Below are positions 44,862 to 54,282 of a stretch of 64,000 bases of DNA, piece after piece. The notes under the pieces were generated by a model, which saw only the letters and a program-made list of their open reading frames with translations, searched no databases and was not told the DNA's origin. The position numbers and the translations under genes were made by a program. The stretch is from contig NZ_JACJRV010000004.1 of assembly GCF_014697475.1 (NCBI RefSeq), forward strand, positions 1-64,000, read 5' to 3'. Source of the DNA: Nostoc sp. FACHB-152. GTDB lineage: Bacteria; Cyanobacteriota; Cyanobacteriia; Cyanobacteriales; Nostocaceae. The stretch's first letter is position 1. Every line of letters begins with the position of its first letter.

Positions 44862-45650
44862 GAACATAATTTGCCTCTATAGGACTCATATTTGATTTGT
44901 GAAAAAAATCCGTACCCCAAAAATTACTCTTTTCTACTCCCTACTCACCACTCCCTACTCCCAGCCTGTACCGATAATTTCAAAATTCAAACCGGATTCC
45001 TATAGATTCATAATATAAATCAAAATCTGCTGAATCTAATTTATGTAGTCAAAGCCTTTTGTGTTTAGCAGCATACTTATAAATCCAATAAAATTTTAAT
45101 TTCATATTATCAGTAGCTATACGTAAATACGCTAATAATTGAACATAGCGTACTGACAATTCAACAAAGTTATTAATAACCTTAAAACGCTTTTCCTTGG
45201 AAAGTATGAATCATACGTCCATTAATAAAAAATTATATTTTTCTCTGTTCTGATACCAGCCAAATTATACCGTTTGATAGATAATAATAACTTTTGATAA
45301 ATTGATTTAACTTAATTGACTAACATCAAGTTATAAATTTCAATTTATATAAATTTAATCTTTATTCTCTAAAATTTAAGCTATTAATTAGCTACTTTAT
45401 AAAATTTCTTAGTTCTTAATTAAAATTAACTGAGTACAAGAAATTTATCGCTCAGGACACTTTAGTAAAGTATAACTGCGTTATTAAGATTGACGGATTA
45501 AATTGTAGCCTCGTGTGTAAAGTTTGCAGTTTTTAGCTTTAATTGAACCATTTTGGCTGATAAATTCCAGATAAAGATAGTATTATATGCCCATTTTTGA
45601 TAGTGTAATTTACTAAAAGTAAACAGTGTCAGATAAATTGAGGTTAAGCT

Positions 45651-45752
45651 TTGTTGACAGGGTGGGAGTTAGTTTCTCAGGCGACGGAAAATCACATGGC
45701 AATAGAAGCTATGATTGAGGCTGTAGAATTGGCTAAGGAGTATGGTGTTTAG
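45651..45752 (+). pseudogene. Short orphan reading frame, possible gene remnant
   Basis: A TTG-started, 33-codon frame reads LLTGWELVSQATENHMAIEA then MIEAVELAKEYGV and stop. Its composition is protein-like, in contrast to the surrounding AT-rich DNA, and it could be the end of a decayed gene or a tiny protein starting at the internal ATG 45696. No family recognised. Confidence 0.3.
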
Positions 45753-45912
45753 AGAAAATAACTAGTTCAAGTATTAGTATTTGCTGGTACTTACCAGCTA
45801 ACTAGAATCATGATCCCGGTAGGATGCGTCTATATTGTAGAAACAAAAGCGGTCTAGATTACCGCTCCCATGCTTGTAAAGAAATTGCCAATCGCTGATC
45901 AGTGCGAACACT

Positions 45913-48141
45913 ATGGAAAATGATGCGGCAACCCTCAACTGCCCAAATGAACTTTGTCAGGCTGCCAACCCCCTGACTCATAAGTTTTGCCAACGATGTT
46001 CTACGCCTATACCCAAAAGATATCTTTGGGCTATAGGTGATGGTCTAAATGTGGGTAGTCCTGGAGAAATATTAGCCGATCGCTATTTAGTCATAAGTAA
46101 ATCTGTGGTTTTAGATACTAAACCTGGGTTACTTCCCCAAGGGCTAGAAATAGAAAATTTACAGACCATTAAAGCTTATTTAAGACTAATTCCCTATCGC
46201 TTACATATACCCCAGGTATATGGAGTGTTACCACTTAAAGATGGACGTTCGCGTAGAGAAATTTTACTTTTAGAAAAACCACCTTTACAGGTAGATGCGA
46301 CAGGCTCACAAGTAAGATTATATCCCCAGTTGATCAATGCTTGGCGCGGTGCTACATCTATGCGTCAACTAAATTGGCTGTGGCAGTTAGCCCATCTCTG
46401 GCAACCACTGGTCACGGAAGGTGTTGCTTCTAGTTTAATTGACCCCCATTTGTTAAGAGTAGAAGGGCCTTTAGTACGCTTATTAGAATTACGATGTGAT
46501 ACATCAGCAGAAATCAATTTATCGACACTAGGCAAGTTTTGGCAACAATTAGTGCCAGATGCTCAACCAGTCATAGCTGAATTTATTAACCAAGTTAGCA
46601 ACTTTCTGAATCAGAAAGAAATCACCTCACCGGAAATGCTAATTGCGGTTTTAGATCAAGGATTAGCCGAATTAGGCAAATCTCAATCTCCAAAAATTCA
46701 AATTATTACCAAAACTGACACTGGCCCCAGACGACAACGTAACGAAGATGCCTGTTATCCACCTAGTGGAACGTTACTGCGTAAACCTCCCCAAACTACA
46801 GCCTTGGCTATTGTCTGTGATGGAATTGGTGGACACGAAGGCGGCAATGTGGCATCCAATTTAGCCATTGAAATAATTCAACAACAAGTACAGCAACTTA
46901 CCAAGGTTCCTTATGATCATATAGACCCCGCAATGCTGTTGACTGATTTAGAGCAAGCTGCGGCAACTGCCAATGATAAAATCAGCCAGCGCAACGACAG
47001 TGAACATCGTCAAGGCAGAAAACGCATGGGTACAACCTTGGTGATGGCATTGCCTGTGGCTCACGAAATGTATATTACTCACGTTGGTGATAGTCGAGCT
47101 TATTGGATTACGCGGGATGGTTGTTATCAAGTCACACTCGACGATGATGTGGCTTCTCGTGAAGTCCGCCTGGGCTATGCTATTTATCGAGAAGCATTAC
47201 AGCAGAGTGGCTCTGGCTCCCTGGTTCAGGCATTAGGAATGAGTGCCAGCCCAACGTTACATCCCACAGCACAGAGGTTTATTCTGGACGAAGATACTGT
47301 TTTTCTATTGACATCAGACGGTTTGAGTGACTTTGACCGGGTGGAAGAATACTGGGAAACAGAGATTTTACCAATTTTGACAGAAGAAATAGACTTAGCA
47401 ACAGTTTCTGACAAATTGCTCGAAATTGCTAACACTAAAAATGGACATGATAATGTCACGATCGCCTTAGTCCATTATCAAGTTAAATATGTTGAACCAG
47501 AAGTTCCACTCAAAGTTGTGATTCCTGAGCGTCCGAGGATCAAAACAGCGAATATTGTCCCTAAACCGCCACAGCCAACTTTACTAGAAGATATTTCTGA
47601 GCAGAAAACCTTAGTTCCTGAAATTCAAAAGCCTGCCTCAAATCCTCAACTGCCACTACACTTAATCGTCCCCTTGATTTTGGTCATCGTCGCAGGTTCT
47701 CTAGGATATTTAGCGATGCAGTTGCGAGCGAATTCCAAAATTCCCTTCTTTTCTAATCCACCTACTACTATAAAACCAACTGCTATCCAAACGCCGGAGC
47801 GTTCTCTAGCTAACTTGGCTTCTGGGTGGGTCATTACTAACGGCAAAGAAATTACTTTAGGTAATCAAAATTTTCCGTCTGGTAGTTTTTTGCAAGTGAT
47901 TGAGATAAAATCCAGCAATTCACAGGTTCCTCAAGAGTCTGTGGTGGAATTACAGCTTTGTGCCTCAGACACCACGCCTACTGCCCAAAGCGAAAAAAGA
48001 TTCACCGTAAAATTATCTCAACTGCAAAGCTTTAGCGTTTTACCATCAGACGAAGAAAATCCCTGTAAAGCAGGCTTACAGCCAGCAAACAGGCGAAATC
48101 CCGTGTCTAATGACCTAAGTGGGAACGATGAAAATAACTGA
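45913..48141 (+). CDS. PP2C-type protein phosphatase with zinc ribbon and pseudokinase-like N-terminus
   Basis: 742 residues. A CxxxxC...CxxC zinc ribbon (CPNELCQAANPLTHKFCQRC) opens the protein, as in the four-cysteine Ser/Thr kinases of cyanobacteria. Residues about 40-250 then resemble a kinase N- and C-lobe that has lost HRD and DFG motifs (GEILADRYLVI... SLIDPHLLRVEGPLVRLLEL). PP2C follows at about 270-540: RRQRNEDACYPP, VCDGIGGHEGGNVASNLA, GTTLVMALPVAHEMYITHVG with DSRAYW, LLTSDGLSDF and HDNVTIALV hold the metal-binding acids. A membrane helix (LPLHLIVPLILVIVAGSLGY) starts near 578, leaving a C-terminal domain outside. It starts a plus-strand run with the CHAT-FHA and 214-residue genes. 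Confidence 0.9.
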   Translation: MENDAATLNCPNELCQAANPLTHKFCQRCSTPIPKRYLWAIGDGLNVGSPGEILADRYLVISKSVVLDTKPGLLPQGLEIENLQTIKAYLRLIPYRLHIPQVYGVLPLKDGRSRREILLLEKPPLQVDATGSQVRLYPQLINAWRGATSMRQLNWLWQLAHLWQPLVTEGVASSLIDPHLLRVEGPLVRLLELRCDTSAEINLSTLGKFWQQLVPDAQPVIAEFINQVSNFLNQKEITSPEMLIAVLDQGLAELGKSQSPKIQIITKTDTGPRRQRNEDACYPPSGTLLRKPPQTTALAIVCDGIGGHEGGNVASNLAIEIIQQQVQQLTKVPYDHIDPAMLLTDLEQAAATANDKISQRNDSEHRQGRKRMGTTLVMALPVAHEMYITHVGDSRAYWITRDGCYQVTLDDDVASREVRLGYAIYREALQQSGSGSLVQALGMSASPTLHPTAQRFILDEDTVFLLTSDGLSDFDRVEEYWETEILPILTEEIDLATVSDKLLEIANTKNGHDNVTIALVHYQVKYVEPEVPLKVVIPERPRIKTANIVPKPPQPTLLEDISEQKTLVPEIQKPASNPQLPLHLIVPLILVIVAGSLGYLAMQLRANSKIPFFSNPPTTIKPTAIQTPERSLANLASGWVITNGKEITLGNQNFPSGSFLQVIEIKSSNSQVPQESVVELQLCASDTTPTAQSEKRFTVKLSQLQSFSVLPSDEENPCKAGLQPANRRNPVSNDLSGNDENN

Positions 48142-48274
48142 AATACTCGATAAACTTAAAGAAACCTGGAATAATACATCTAATGACTAGATAAAAAACT
48201 CACAATTAAAAGTTTTCCGCAGGGAAAATCGTGATTGCCAATATTTGAATTTTGCTTTTTAGTTTGAAGAAACC

Positions 48275-49852
48275 ATGCCATCCCTGAACCTGGCACTCGC
48301 CCGTTTAACGAACACTGGCACAGATAATTTTGCTATTTGGGTGGTCAATGCTCCCTATCCTAGTGGCTATGTTCTGCGTGACTGCGTATGGCCTTCGGAA
48401 CTGACTGAAATTTGGCGAGAGTGGCAGCAAATGTTTGCTGGCCATAGCGGCTTGAATATAACAGCCAGTACAACACCTCAAACAGCCAATCCTTTATCTG
48501 TCAACTTGGGTTCAACGACTTTCGACCAGATGCCTAGTTACGGTGGCCGCCTGATGCAATACCTAGGGATATATCTGTGGCGCTGGGTATTTGACGGGCC
48601 AATTCTCGGTAGCCTGGAGCGTAGTCTTGGTATTGCTATGGGGCAGCATCAACGTTTGCGCTTGCAGTTAGAAATTCGCGATCCAGATTTGATTGCCCTG
48701 CCTTGGGAAATTATGCAGCGCGAGCCTGGTCAATCAGCAATTTCTTTATCACAAAATGTGCTATTCAGCCGCACTACAAGTGAAGTTGAACCTCTGCCGT
48801 ATTTACGTACAGATCAGGCACTAAACATTTTGCTGGTTTTAGGTAAGGATGAAAAGCTGGAACTGAAACAAGAAGCTACTATCCTCGAAGAAATTCTAGG
48901 CAATCGTCCCCAGGGAAGTCGCAACTCTTCAGGATATGCACCTAGTATGGTGAAAACACTCATCCAACCTACACCGGAGGAGTTGATTCAAGAATTAGAA
49001 ACCAAAGCCTATAATGTATTTTTTTACGCGGGTCATGGCTTGCCAGGCCCAGACGGAGGTCTGTTATTTTTGAGTCATGGTATGACTCTCAATGGCATCG
49101 AATTAGCACAAGTATTAACTCGCAGTGGTTTAAAATTAGCTGTTTTTAATGCCTGCTGGGGCGCACAACCAGCAGCTATGAATCGTCAAGCGATCGCAGC
49201 CAGCAGTTTAGCAGAAGTTTTGATTCGTCATGGTGTACCAGCTGTATTGGGGATGCGAGATGAAATTGCTGACCACGAAAGCCGGAGTTTTATCAAAGCT
49301 TTTACGGAAGCATTGCGATCGCGTAAACCAATTGATGAAGCTGTAGCAGAAGCTCGACAAGAACTGTTAACCCTGTATCAGTTCAACAAACCTGCTTGGA
49401 CTTTACCAGTTCTCTATCTACATCCTGATTTTAATGGCGATCTGATTAAAAGCTTTGATGAAGGCATTACCGAACTGCCAGATAGTGTAATTACCAATCT
49501 AAATTCTCAAGTTTCTACTGCTTGTTTGCGATCGCTTGCGCCAGGTGGTAAAACTTGGTTTTTGCGTTCTGGTGTCACTCGCATTGGTCGCACTAGAGAC
49601 AATGATATTGTCATCCCTGAACCATCGGTTTCTAGGCGACACGCCGAAATATTATGCCGAAATAATTATAGTGGGCCGAATCCAGTACAAAATTATTACT
49701 TACAGGATCGGTCTACTTTCGGCACAACTTGGTGCTTCACCTCTAATGAATGGCAACAAATCTCCCGTGAGGAAGTACCGTTAACATCGGGAATGCAACT
49801 AAAGTTTGGTAGTTATCGCGGTGAAATTTGGGAGTTTGTGATTGAAGACTAA
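48275..49852 (+). CDS. CHAT-domain caspase-like protein with C-terminal FHA domain
   Basis: 525 residues. The CHAT part (about 95-390) has LIALPWEIMQR and the caspase-fold dyad: His near 254 in FFYAGHGLPGPDGG and Cys near 294 in LAVFNACWGAQP, followed by VPAVLGMRDEI. A C-terminal FHA domain (about 430-525) has TRIGRTRDNDIVIPEPSVSR and the RRH core that binds phosphothreonine. This unites a protease fold with a phospho-peptide reader. The PP2C gene lies 130 bp upstream on the same strand. Family members act as separase-like or gasdermin-type effectors elsewhere; its substrate here is unknown. Confidence 0.92.
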   Translation: MPSLNLALARLTNTGTDNFAIWVVNAPYPSGYVLRDCVWPSELTEIWREWQQMFAGHSGLNITASTTPQTANPLSVNLGSTTFDQMPSYGGRLMQYLGIYLWRWVFDGPILGSLERSLGIAMGQHQRLRLQLEIRDPDLIALPWEIMQREPGQSAISLSQNVLFSRTTSEVEPLPYLRTDQALNILLVLGKDEKLELKQEATILEEILGNRPQGSRNSSGYAPSMVKTLIQPTPEELIQELETKAYNVFFYAGHGLPGPDGGLLFLSHGMTLNGIELAQVLTRSGLKLAVFNACWGAQPAAMNRQAIAASSLAEVLIRHGVPAVLGMRDEIADHESRSFIKAFTEALRSRKPIDEAVAEARQELLTLYQFNKPAWTLPVLYLHPDFNGDLIKSFDEGITELPDSVITNLNSQVSTACLRSLAPGGKTWFLRSGVTRIGRTRDNDIVIPEPSVSRRHAEILCRNNYSGPNPVQNYYLQDRSTFGTTWCFTSNEWQQISREEVPLTSGMQLKFGSYRGEIWEFVIED

Positions 49853-50026
49853 AAGCTAGGGAACGAAGACTGTAAAAAAGCGTAGCCTTTGCTAATTTTT
49901 AATACGTATTAGCTTATAGATCATACTTAATCGTCAACATTAACAAAATCAGATTAATTTTGCGGAAATTCTATTTTAGAACTTGTAGCAATCAATATTG
50001 ATAAAGAATTAATCAGGAGCCAAAAA

Positions 50027-50671
50027 ATGATTAACCAACCTCACATATCCGAAAACTTCGCTCATCCTACATCACAAGTGGAATTAGAGTTACTAGAAGT
50101 ACTTCTAGAATCTGAAGATGCTGCCTATCCTTGGAATCCCGCTGATGAAGAAGCCGAAGCGTATTTTACAGAAGTAGAACGGCAGTTTTGTCTGCAAGAT
50201 TTGCTGGAAGAAGAACTACATACCAGAGCGCAGTCTTTTTATGGCAAGTTAGATACTTTGTGGTCGGAAGTTACCAATTTAAACTACGAACATAATACAA
50301 AAAATAATTCAATTTTAAATAGCCTGCAAGCAAGTTTACACAATTCTTTTGCATCTAAGATACCTTATGGTTGGCTAGATGCGATCGCTCAAAAAGCTGC
50401 CGAAATATTTAAGTCGCAACAATCAGTGGGTGAGCAACTGGTAGAGTGTGTTCAAGCTGTGTTACCTAGCTGGGGTGCAGATGATTTATCTGTTTTTGCT
50501 CGTCCCTATGCTTATGCTATGCGTAGCAGTGAATCAAAAAACCTGGACGCGATTATTAGTAACGTTGAAAGTAAAGATTGGACAAGTTTATCAGAAATTG
50601 AGCAAGCAAAACTCAGTGTAGCGATCGCTTACTACGCGCTTAAACAACTTGAATTGCAAACAGAAGCCTAA
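50027..50671 (+). CDS. Hypothetical protein following CHAT-FHA
   Basis: 214 residues, acidic, mostly helical, with no membrane span. The N-terminus is Glu-rich (EDAAYPWNPADEEAEAYFTE) and a compact C-terminal half follows (IPYGWLDAIAQKAAEIFKSQ, VGEQLVECVQAVLPSWGADD, LSVFARPYAYAMRS). I recognise no family. A GGAGCC site lies 8 bases before the ATG. It is 174 bp after the CHAT-FHA gene on the same strand and may be its partner or substrate, which is a guess from position. Confidence 0.6.
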   Translation: MINQPHISENFAHPTSQVELELLEVLLESEDAAYPWNPADEEAEAYFTEVERQFCLQDLLEEELHTRAQSFYGKLDTLWSEVTNLNYEHNTKNNSILNSLQASLHNSFASKIPYGWLDAIAQKAAEIFKSQQSVGEQLVECVQAVLPSWGADDLSVFARPYAYAMRSSESKNLDAIISNVESKDWTSLSEIEQAKLSVAIAYYALKQLELQTEA

Positions 50672-51024
50672 TACCATTATTTAACTCTAGATTTGGGATG
50701 GAGAATTGGTTTCTGCATCTAGGTTGTCAGAATCCAGATGTCGCCATTATTATTTGATATCAATATTGGTACAACTGCTATGCAGATCCTGTCATATTTC
50801 TGGGCTTGGTTGGAATTGTAGTGCTTACTGGTTTTACTTTATGTAGTATTTGTATTAAAATTTCAAATATTTTAAATTACCTTTTTTAGGTAAAAGCACC
50901 CTAAAATAATTCCACCTTAAGTTAATTTTCAAATCAGTGCAATCTATCTTAAGATAGACAAAAACTTAATAATTCACCCAACCCAGTTTAAGAAGGTGGC
51001 AGGAGAAGCCCGGCAGATTAAGTG
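50672..51024. other. Intergenic region
   Basis: 350 bp between the convergent 214-residue gene and the repeat at 51025. AT-rich. No terminator-like structure is strong enough to call. Confidence 0.4.
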
Positions 51025-51130
51025 ATATAGCAGTGGACAGGTAACAGGTGACAGGTGACAGATTTAAAAGTCTTTTGCTGTCCAGATTGTATCCATGTAC
51101 CAGTGTCCTAACAAAAGTGGCTATTGCTAC
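51025..51130. repeat. Dispersed intergenic repeat (TATAGCAGTGGACAGGT type), copy 2
   Basis: Begins ATATAGCAGTGGACAGG, includes tandem ACAGGTGACAGGTGACAG, TTTAAAAGTCTTTT and CAGTGTCCTAACAAAAGTGG, ending near CTATTGCTAC. Same block order as 42575-42670. It sits just past the 3' end of the FHA-PrsW gene. Confidence 0.6.
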
Positions 51131-51266
51131 AGCTTATTTATTTAAAGACTGCTCATTAAGACCGCAGGCGTGTAGAGGAGCAGGGAATTGGTTCTGCCGT
51201 TGCGGCATAGACACACCCAATAGTAACAATAGTAACTGCTCAACCAAACATCGGATTAAACCAGGT

Positions 51267-52646
51267 TTATTTGGGGCCGAGAAAGCGAGTCGCAAAATTT
51301 TGTGATCGGTTTGGTGATAATGCCCGTGCCTTCAAAATTGCCGCCATCAACACAGCGTAAGATAAAACTCCCACGATTACTAAGAGCAACGCATTGATAG
51401 AACCTGTAGCGTTCCATAAAGCGTGGAGTGCGGACGCACTAAGATAACCAATAGAGAGAATTTGCCAACTCTTGCTAGGTTTGAGGACAGCTAAACCAAT
51501 AAAATATCCTAAATAACCACTGTAAGCCATGTGGCCCGCTACCGAGCCTAAAATCCGTGGAATTAACAGTTGTAGACCAGCTAGTTGACCAGCCGCACCA
51601 ATACCAACTTGTTGACTAACATTTTGAGTAATATCAGGTACATACTGCCCCAGGGTTTCCAAAAGTGTGAAGCCCAAAGCGGAAGCTGTTCCTAGGAGGA
51701 TACCATCAAGAGGTTCCCAGACACCGATGCGATCGCGCCAAGGCGAAGGTAAATTAATCCCAACAAAATAGGCTCCTAATACGGGTAATGCCTTAAGTAA
51801 TTCTTCCATCAACCCAGCACCAAAAAACATACGTATAAGCAGTTCTGTGAAGGTCGTAGAATCTTGAGGTGAAGGTAAATTACCTGGCAAGACAACACGA
51901 AAAACGAAGATAAATAAATCTAAAATCGGACTGAGCAAAATTAATGCTGTAGTCAGTGCTGTACAAATTAATACCCACCAAGGCTTTTGCTTACCACAAA
52001 GTTGGTAAACAAAGTAGTAAACCACAAAGGCGATATAAGTAGCAACAATGACTTGGTTAGCTTGTGGGCGACCAACAGTAGCAAACATTAACACTACAAA
52101 AACTACTGTTAATACTCCTGGTACAAGATAAGCCTTACTGGTTAAATCTTTACCAGTAGAAATAATGGGAAAAAGTTGTGTAAAACTAACCGAATCTGGC
52201 TGCTTAATTTGGGTGTGATTTTGGTAGTTAGCGGCTGAAGGTAATGGTGTGACTTGTTTGGTCATCATTGTTGGTTGAGATATCAAGTCATACTCAAAAA
52301 TGAATTGTGGCCCATCACTACCTAAAGAAATGCGATCGCCTGGTTGTAATTCTTGACACCCATAAAAACGTTGACCATTAAGATAAGTACCATTAGCACT
52401 ATTTAAATCACAAATTACCCAAGTAAATTGGTTATCAGGCGACGCAGAAAGGGGACGAACCGCAGCATGACGACGAGATACCATCCGATAAATCATGGCA
52501 TCCAAGACAACTTGACAGCTGGGGTCACGTCCAATTACCACCTCTTTATTAGCGTGTAGCGCGTAACGAGATTCTGAACCAAAAGCTGCTGCATTACCAG
52601 ACACCAGCCGCAGAAATGCATTATGTCTTGCGTTTTTGCCTGTCAT
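51267..52646 (-). CDS. FHA domain-PrsW intramembrane metalloprotease fusion
   Basis: About 459 residues from ATG 52646 (a TTG at 52667 gives 466). Residues about 20-115 are an FHA domain: EVVIGRDPSCQVVLDAMIYR, MVSRRHAAVRPL, DLNSANGTYLNGQRF. Then seven or so membrane helices hold the PrsW family signature: MEELLKALPVLGAYF (Glu-Glu pair), GSVAGHMAYSGYLGYFIGLA and SALHALWNATGSIN (histidines), suggesting a metalloprotease active site in the membrane. The phospho-reader suggests recruitment of Ser/Thr-phosphorylated substrates. It is convergent with the PP2C/CHAT-FHA run and shares its FHA theme. Confidence 0.9.
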   Translation of the reverse strand: MTGKNARHNAFLRLVSGNAAAFGSESRYALHANKEVVIGRDPSCQVVLDAMIYRMVSRRHAAVRPLSASPDNQFTWVICDLNSANGTYLNGQRFYGCQELQPGDRISLGSDGPQFIFEYDLISQPTMMTKQVTPLPSAANYQNHTQIKQPDSVSFTQLFPIISTGKDLTSKAYLVPGVLTVVFVVLMFATVGRPQANQVIVATYIAFVVYYFVYQLCGKQKPWWVLICTALTTALILLSPILDLFIFVFRVVLPGNLPSPQDSTTFTELLIRMFFGAGLMEELLKALPVLGAYFVGINLPSPWRDRIGVWEPLDGILLGTASALGFTLLETLGQYVPDITQNVSQQVGIGAAGQLAGLQLLIPRILGSVAGHMAYSGYLGYFIGLAVLKPSKSWQILSIGYLSASALHALWNATGSINALLLVIVGVLSYAVLMAAILKARALSPNRSQNFATRFLGPK

Positions 52647-52667
52647 CGAGTTAGAGTTTCTTCCCAA

Positions 52668-53044
52668 ACTAATTCATCAGCAATTCTGGCAGTAGGGCTT
52701 AACCTGAGCCACACCCACAGCAGAATTGCTAAATCCACTATAGCTTTAGTCTCTACTAACGAATTCAAAATTTGCTGATGCAAAATTTAAAATTATTTAT
52801 TTCAATATTGACAAGCATTTTAGCTACTTGGTGTATCTGATGTGCCTATTTGCTTGAGCATTTTCATCATAATACATAGCTGTTGTATATGCTTTAACAG
52901 AGATAGTATTATTTGCCACTTTTGATAGCATTCAAAAAATATAAAATAGCAAGCTAAATTAAACTCTCCTAGAAGGCGGTTTTTCAAACTAGCCTTACCC
53001 TTTAGGGTAAAGCTACAAAACTAAGTCCTCCTGCAATATCTCGG
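52668..53044. other. Intergenic region upstream of FHA-PrsW
   Basis: 377 bp that must contain the FHA-PrsW promoter; it also follows the end of the DJ-1 gene. A short CCTTACCCTTTAGGGTAAGG-like stem (about 52994-53010) is the only dyad seen. Confidence 0.45.
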
Positions 53045-53644
53045 TCACACTGTGGCAACTTCAGGATGTTCAACCTTTGTACCCAGGACTTTGAGAAATT
53101 CCGCTAACCAACGGGAATGTGCTGGCCAAGCTGGTGCTGTTACTAAGTTGCCATCAACAATAGCCTCATCTACTGGAACCTGTACATATACACCACCAGC
53201 CGCCCGCACCTCCGGGCTACAGGCGGGATAACCGGTGCAGCTTTTACCTTGGAGGACATCAGCTGCGGCTAATAGCTGCAACCCATGACAGATTGCAGCA
53301 ATAGGTTTATTTGTTTGAGCAAAGTGACGGGTAATTTCTAGTACCCTTTGATTCAGGCGGATATATTCTGGCGCGCGTCCTCCGGGTATTACTAACGCAT
53401 TGTAGCTGTTGACATCTATATCGGCAAAAGTGGCATTTAAAGTGAAATTGTGTCCGGGTTTTTCACTATAAGTTTGGTCGCCTTCAAAATCATGAACTGC
53501 GGTTCTTATTTTGTCGCCAGCTTTTTTATCTGGACAAACTGCATGAATTGTATGCCCTATCATTTGCAAAGCCTGGAAGGGAACCATCACCTCATAGTCT
53601 TCTACATAGTCGCCCACAAGCATCAAAATTTTTTTAGCAGCCAT
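53045..53644 (-). CDS. DJ-1/PfpI family protein
   Basis: 199 residues, class I glutamine-amidotransferase-like fold. The nucleophile elbow is [19 protein letters not shown] (Cys-His), with a conserved Glu in the [12 protein letters not shown] region and [13 protein letters not shown]. Members act as glyoxalase, deglycase or protease-like stress proteins. It is the last minus-strand gene of the nitrate region, 90 bp after narM, and could be part of that unit by read-through, though its function does not require it. ATG 53644. Confidence 0.9.
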   Translation of the reverse strand: MAAKKILMLVGDYVEDYEVMVPFQALQMIGHTIHAVCPDKKAGDKIRTAVHDFEGDQTYSEKPGHNFTLNATFADIDVNSYNALVIPGGRAPEYIRLNQRVLEITRHFAQTNKPIAAICHGLQLLAAADVLQGKSCTGYPACSPEVRAAGGVYVQVPVDEAIVDGNLVTAPAWPAHSRWLAEFLKVLGTKVEHPEVATV

Positions 53645-53736
53645 GTATTACAATCCTCTATTTTAGCTATATGTCAATGGTCAAGAATTAAGTGTAAATG
53701 CACTATTGACTATTGACTATTGACTCTTGACTAAAA

Positions 53737-54186
53737 TTAAAGCAGATGAAATTCTGCCATAGCTCTGGGAAAATTTTTATTTTCATGGCTAAGACGGCTG
53801 AGTTTAATTAAGGCAAATCGCTGTAAAGGCGTTAAAGCCGTCCACACTTCTAAAGTTAAATTGACATCTATCTCTTTGGCTTTTTCTTGTAGGTTAGCTG
53901 GTACAACACGAGAATCCATCCAGGCTGGATATGGTTCTATAGGTAATGATGATGCAGGTGTACCTGTCCGTTCTAAAACTAGCTGTTGGAGATATTCTTG
54001 ATAAGCTTCAATTTCTGTTTGTGTAGTGCAAGGCAATTCTACTAAAGCTTGACGTTCAGCTTGAGTCATTTCGTGCCAATCGGATAGCTTCAGCTTTACA
54101 CCACAAGTGTCTAACTTATAGCGTACCTGCATCGGGATACAACGCAGAGAATCCACAAAATCTGCTTCAAATTCAAAGAAGGTCAT
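53737..54186 (-). CDS. narM: Nitrate reductase-associated protein NarM
   Basis: 149-residue protein of the nitrate-reductase-associated family (Nitr_red_assoc). In Synechococcus, NarM is needed for an active ferredoxin-nitrate reductase NarB, probably at assembly. Recognisable are FFEFEADFVDSLRCIPMQVR, KLKLSDWHEMTQAERQALVE and LEVWTALTPLQRFALIKLSR. It is soluble and has no cofactor motif. It lies beyond psiE in the same strand as narB, which fits co-expression with NarB. Confidence 0.9.
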   Translation of the reverse strand: MTFFEFEADFVDSLRCIPMQVRYKLDTCGVKLKLSDWHEMTQAERQALVELPCTTQTEIEAYQEYLQQLVLERTGTPASSLPIEPYPAWMDSRVVPANLQEKAKEIDVNLTLEVWTALTPLQRFALIKLSRLSHENKNFPRAMAEFHLL

Positions 54187-54282
54187 AATAGCAAATAAAT
54201 ATCCTTTGTATAGATATGGAAATCTTTAAATTATTTAATATACATAAATTAAATCTTGATTATTAAGTTTAATTTTTTACAT

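Larger units (their letters stand above)
44670..45912. other. Long intergenic region before the PP2C gene
   Basis: 1.24 kb, mostly AT-rich. It contains the palindrome at 44822-44861, a CTCCCTACTC repeat at about 44936-44960, and a short gene remnant at 45651-45752. The rest shows no structure I can support. Confidence 0.6.

Noticed and set aside
51048-51305. Plus-strand frame of 85 codons
   Set aside because: It spans the dispersed repeat at 51025-51130 and overlaps the end of the FHA-PrsW gene on the other strand.
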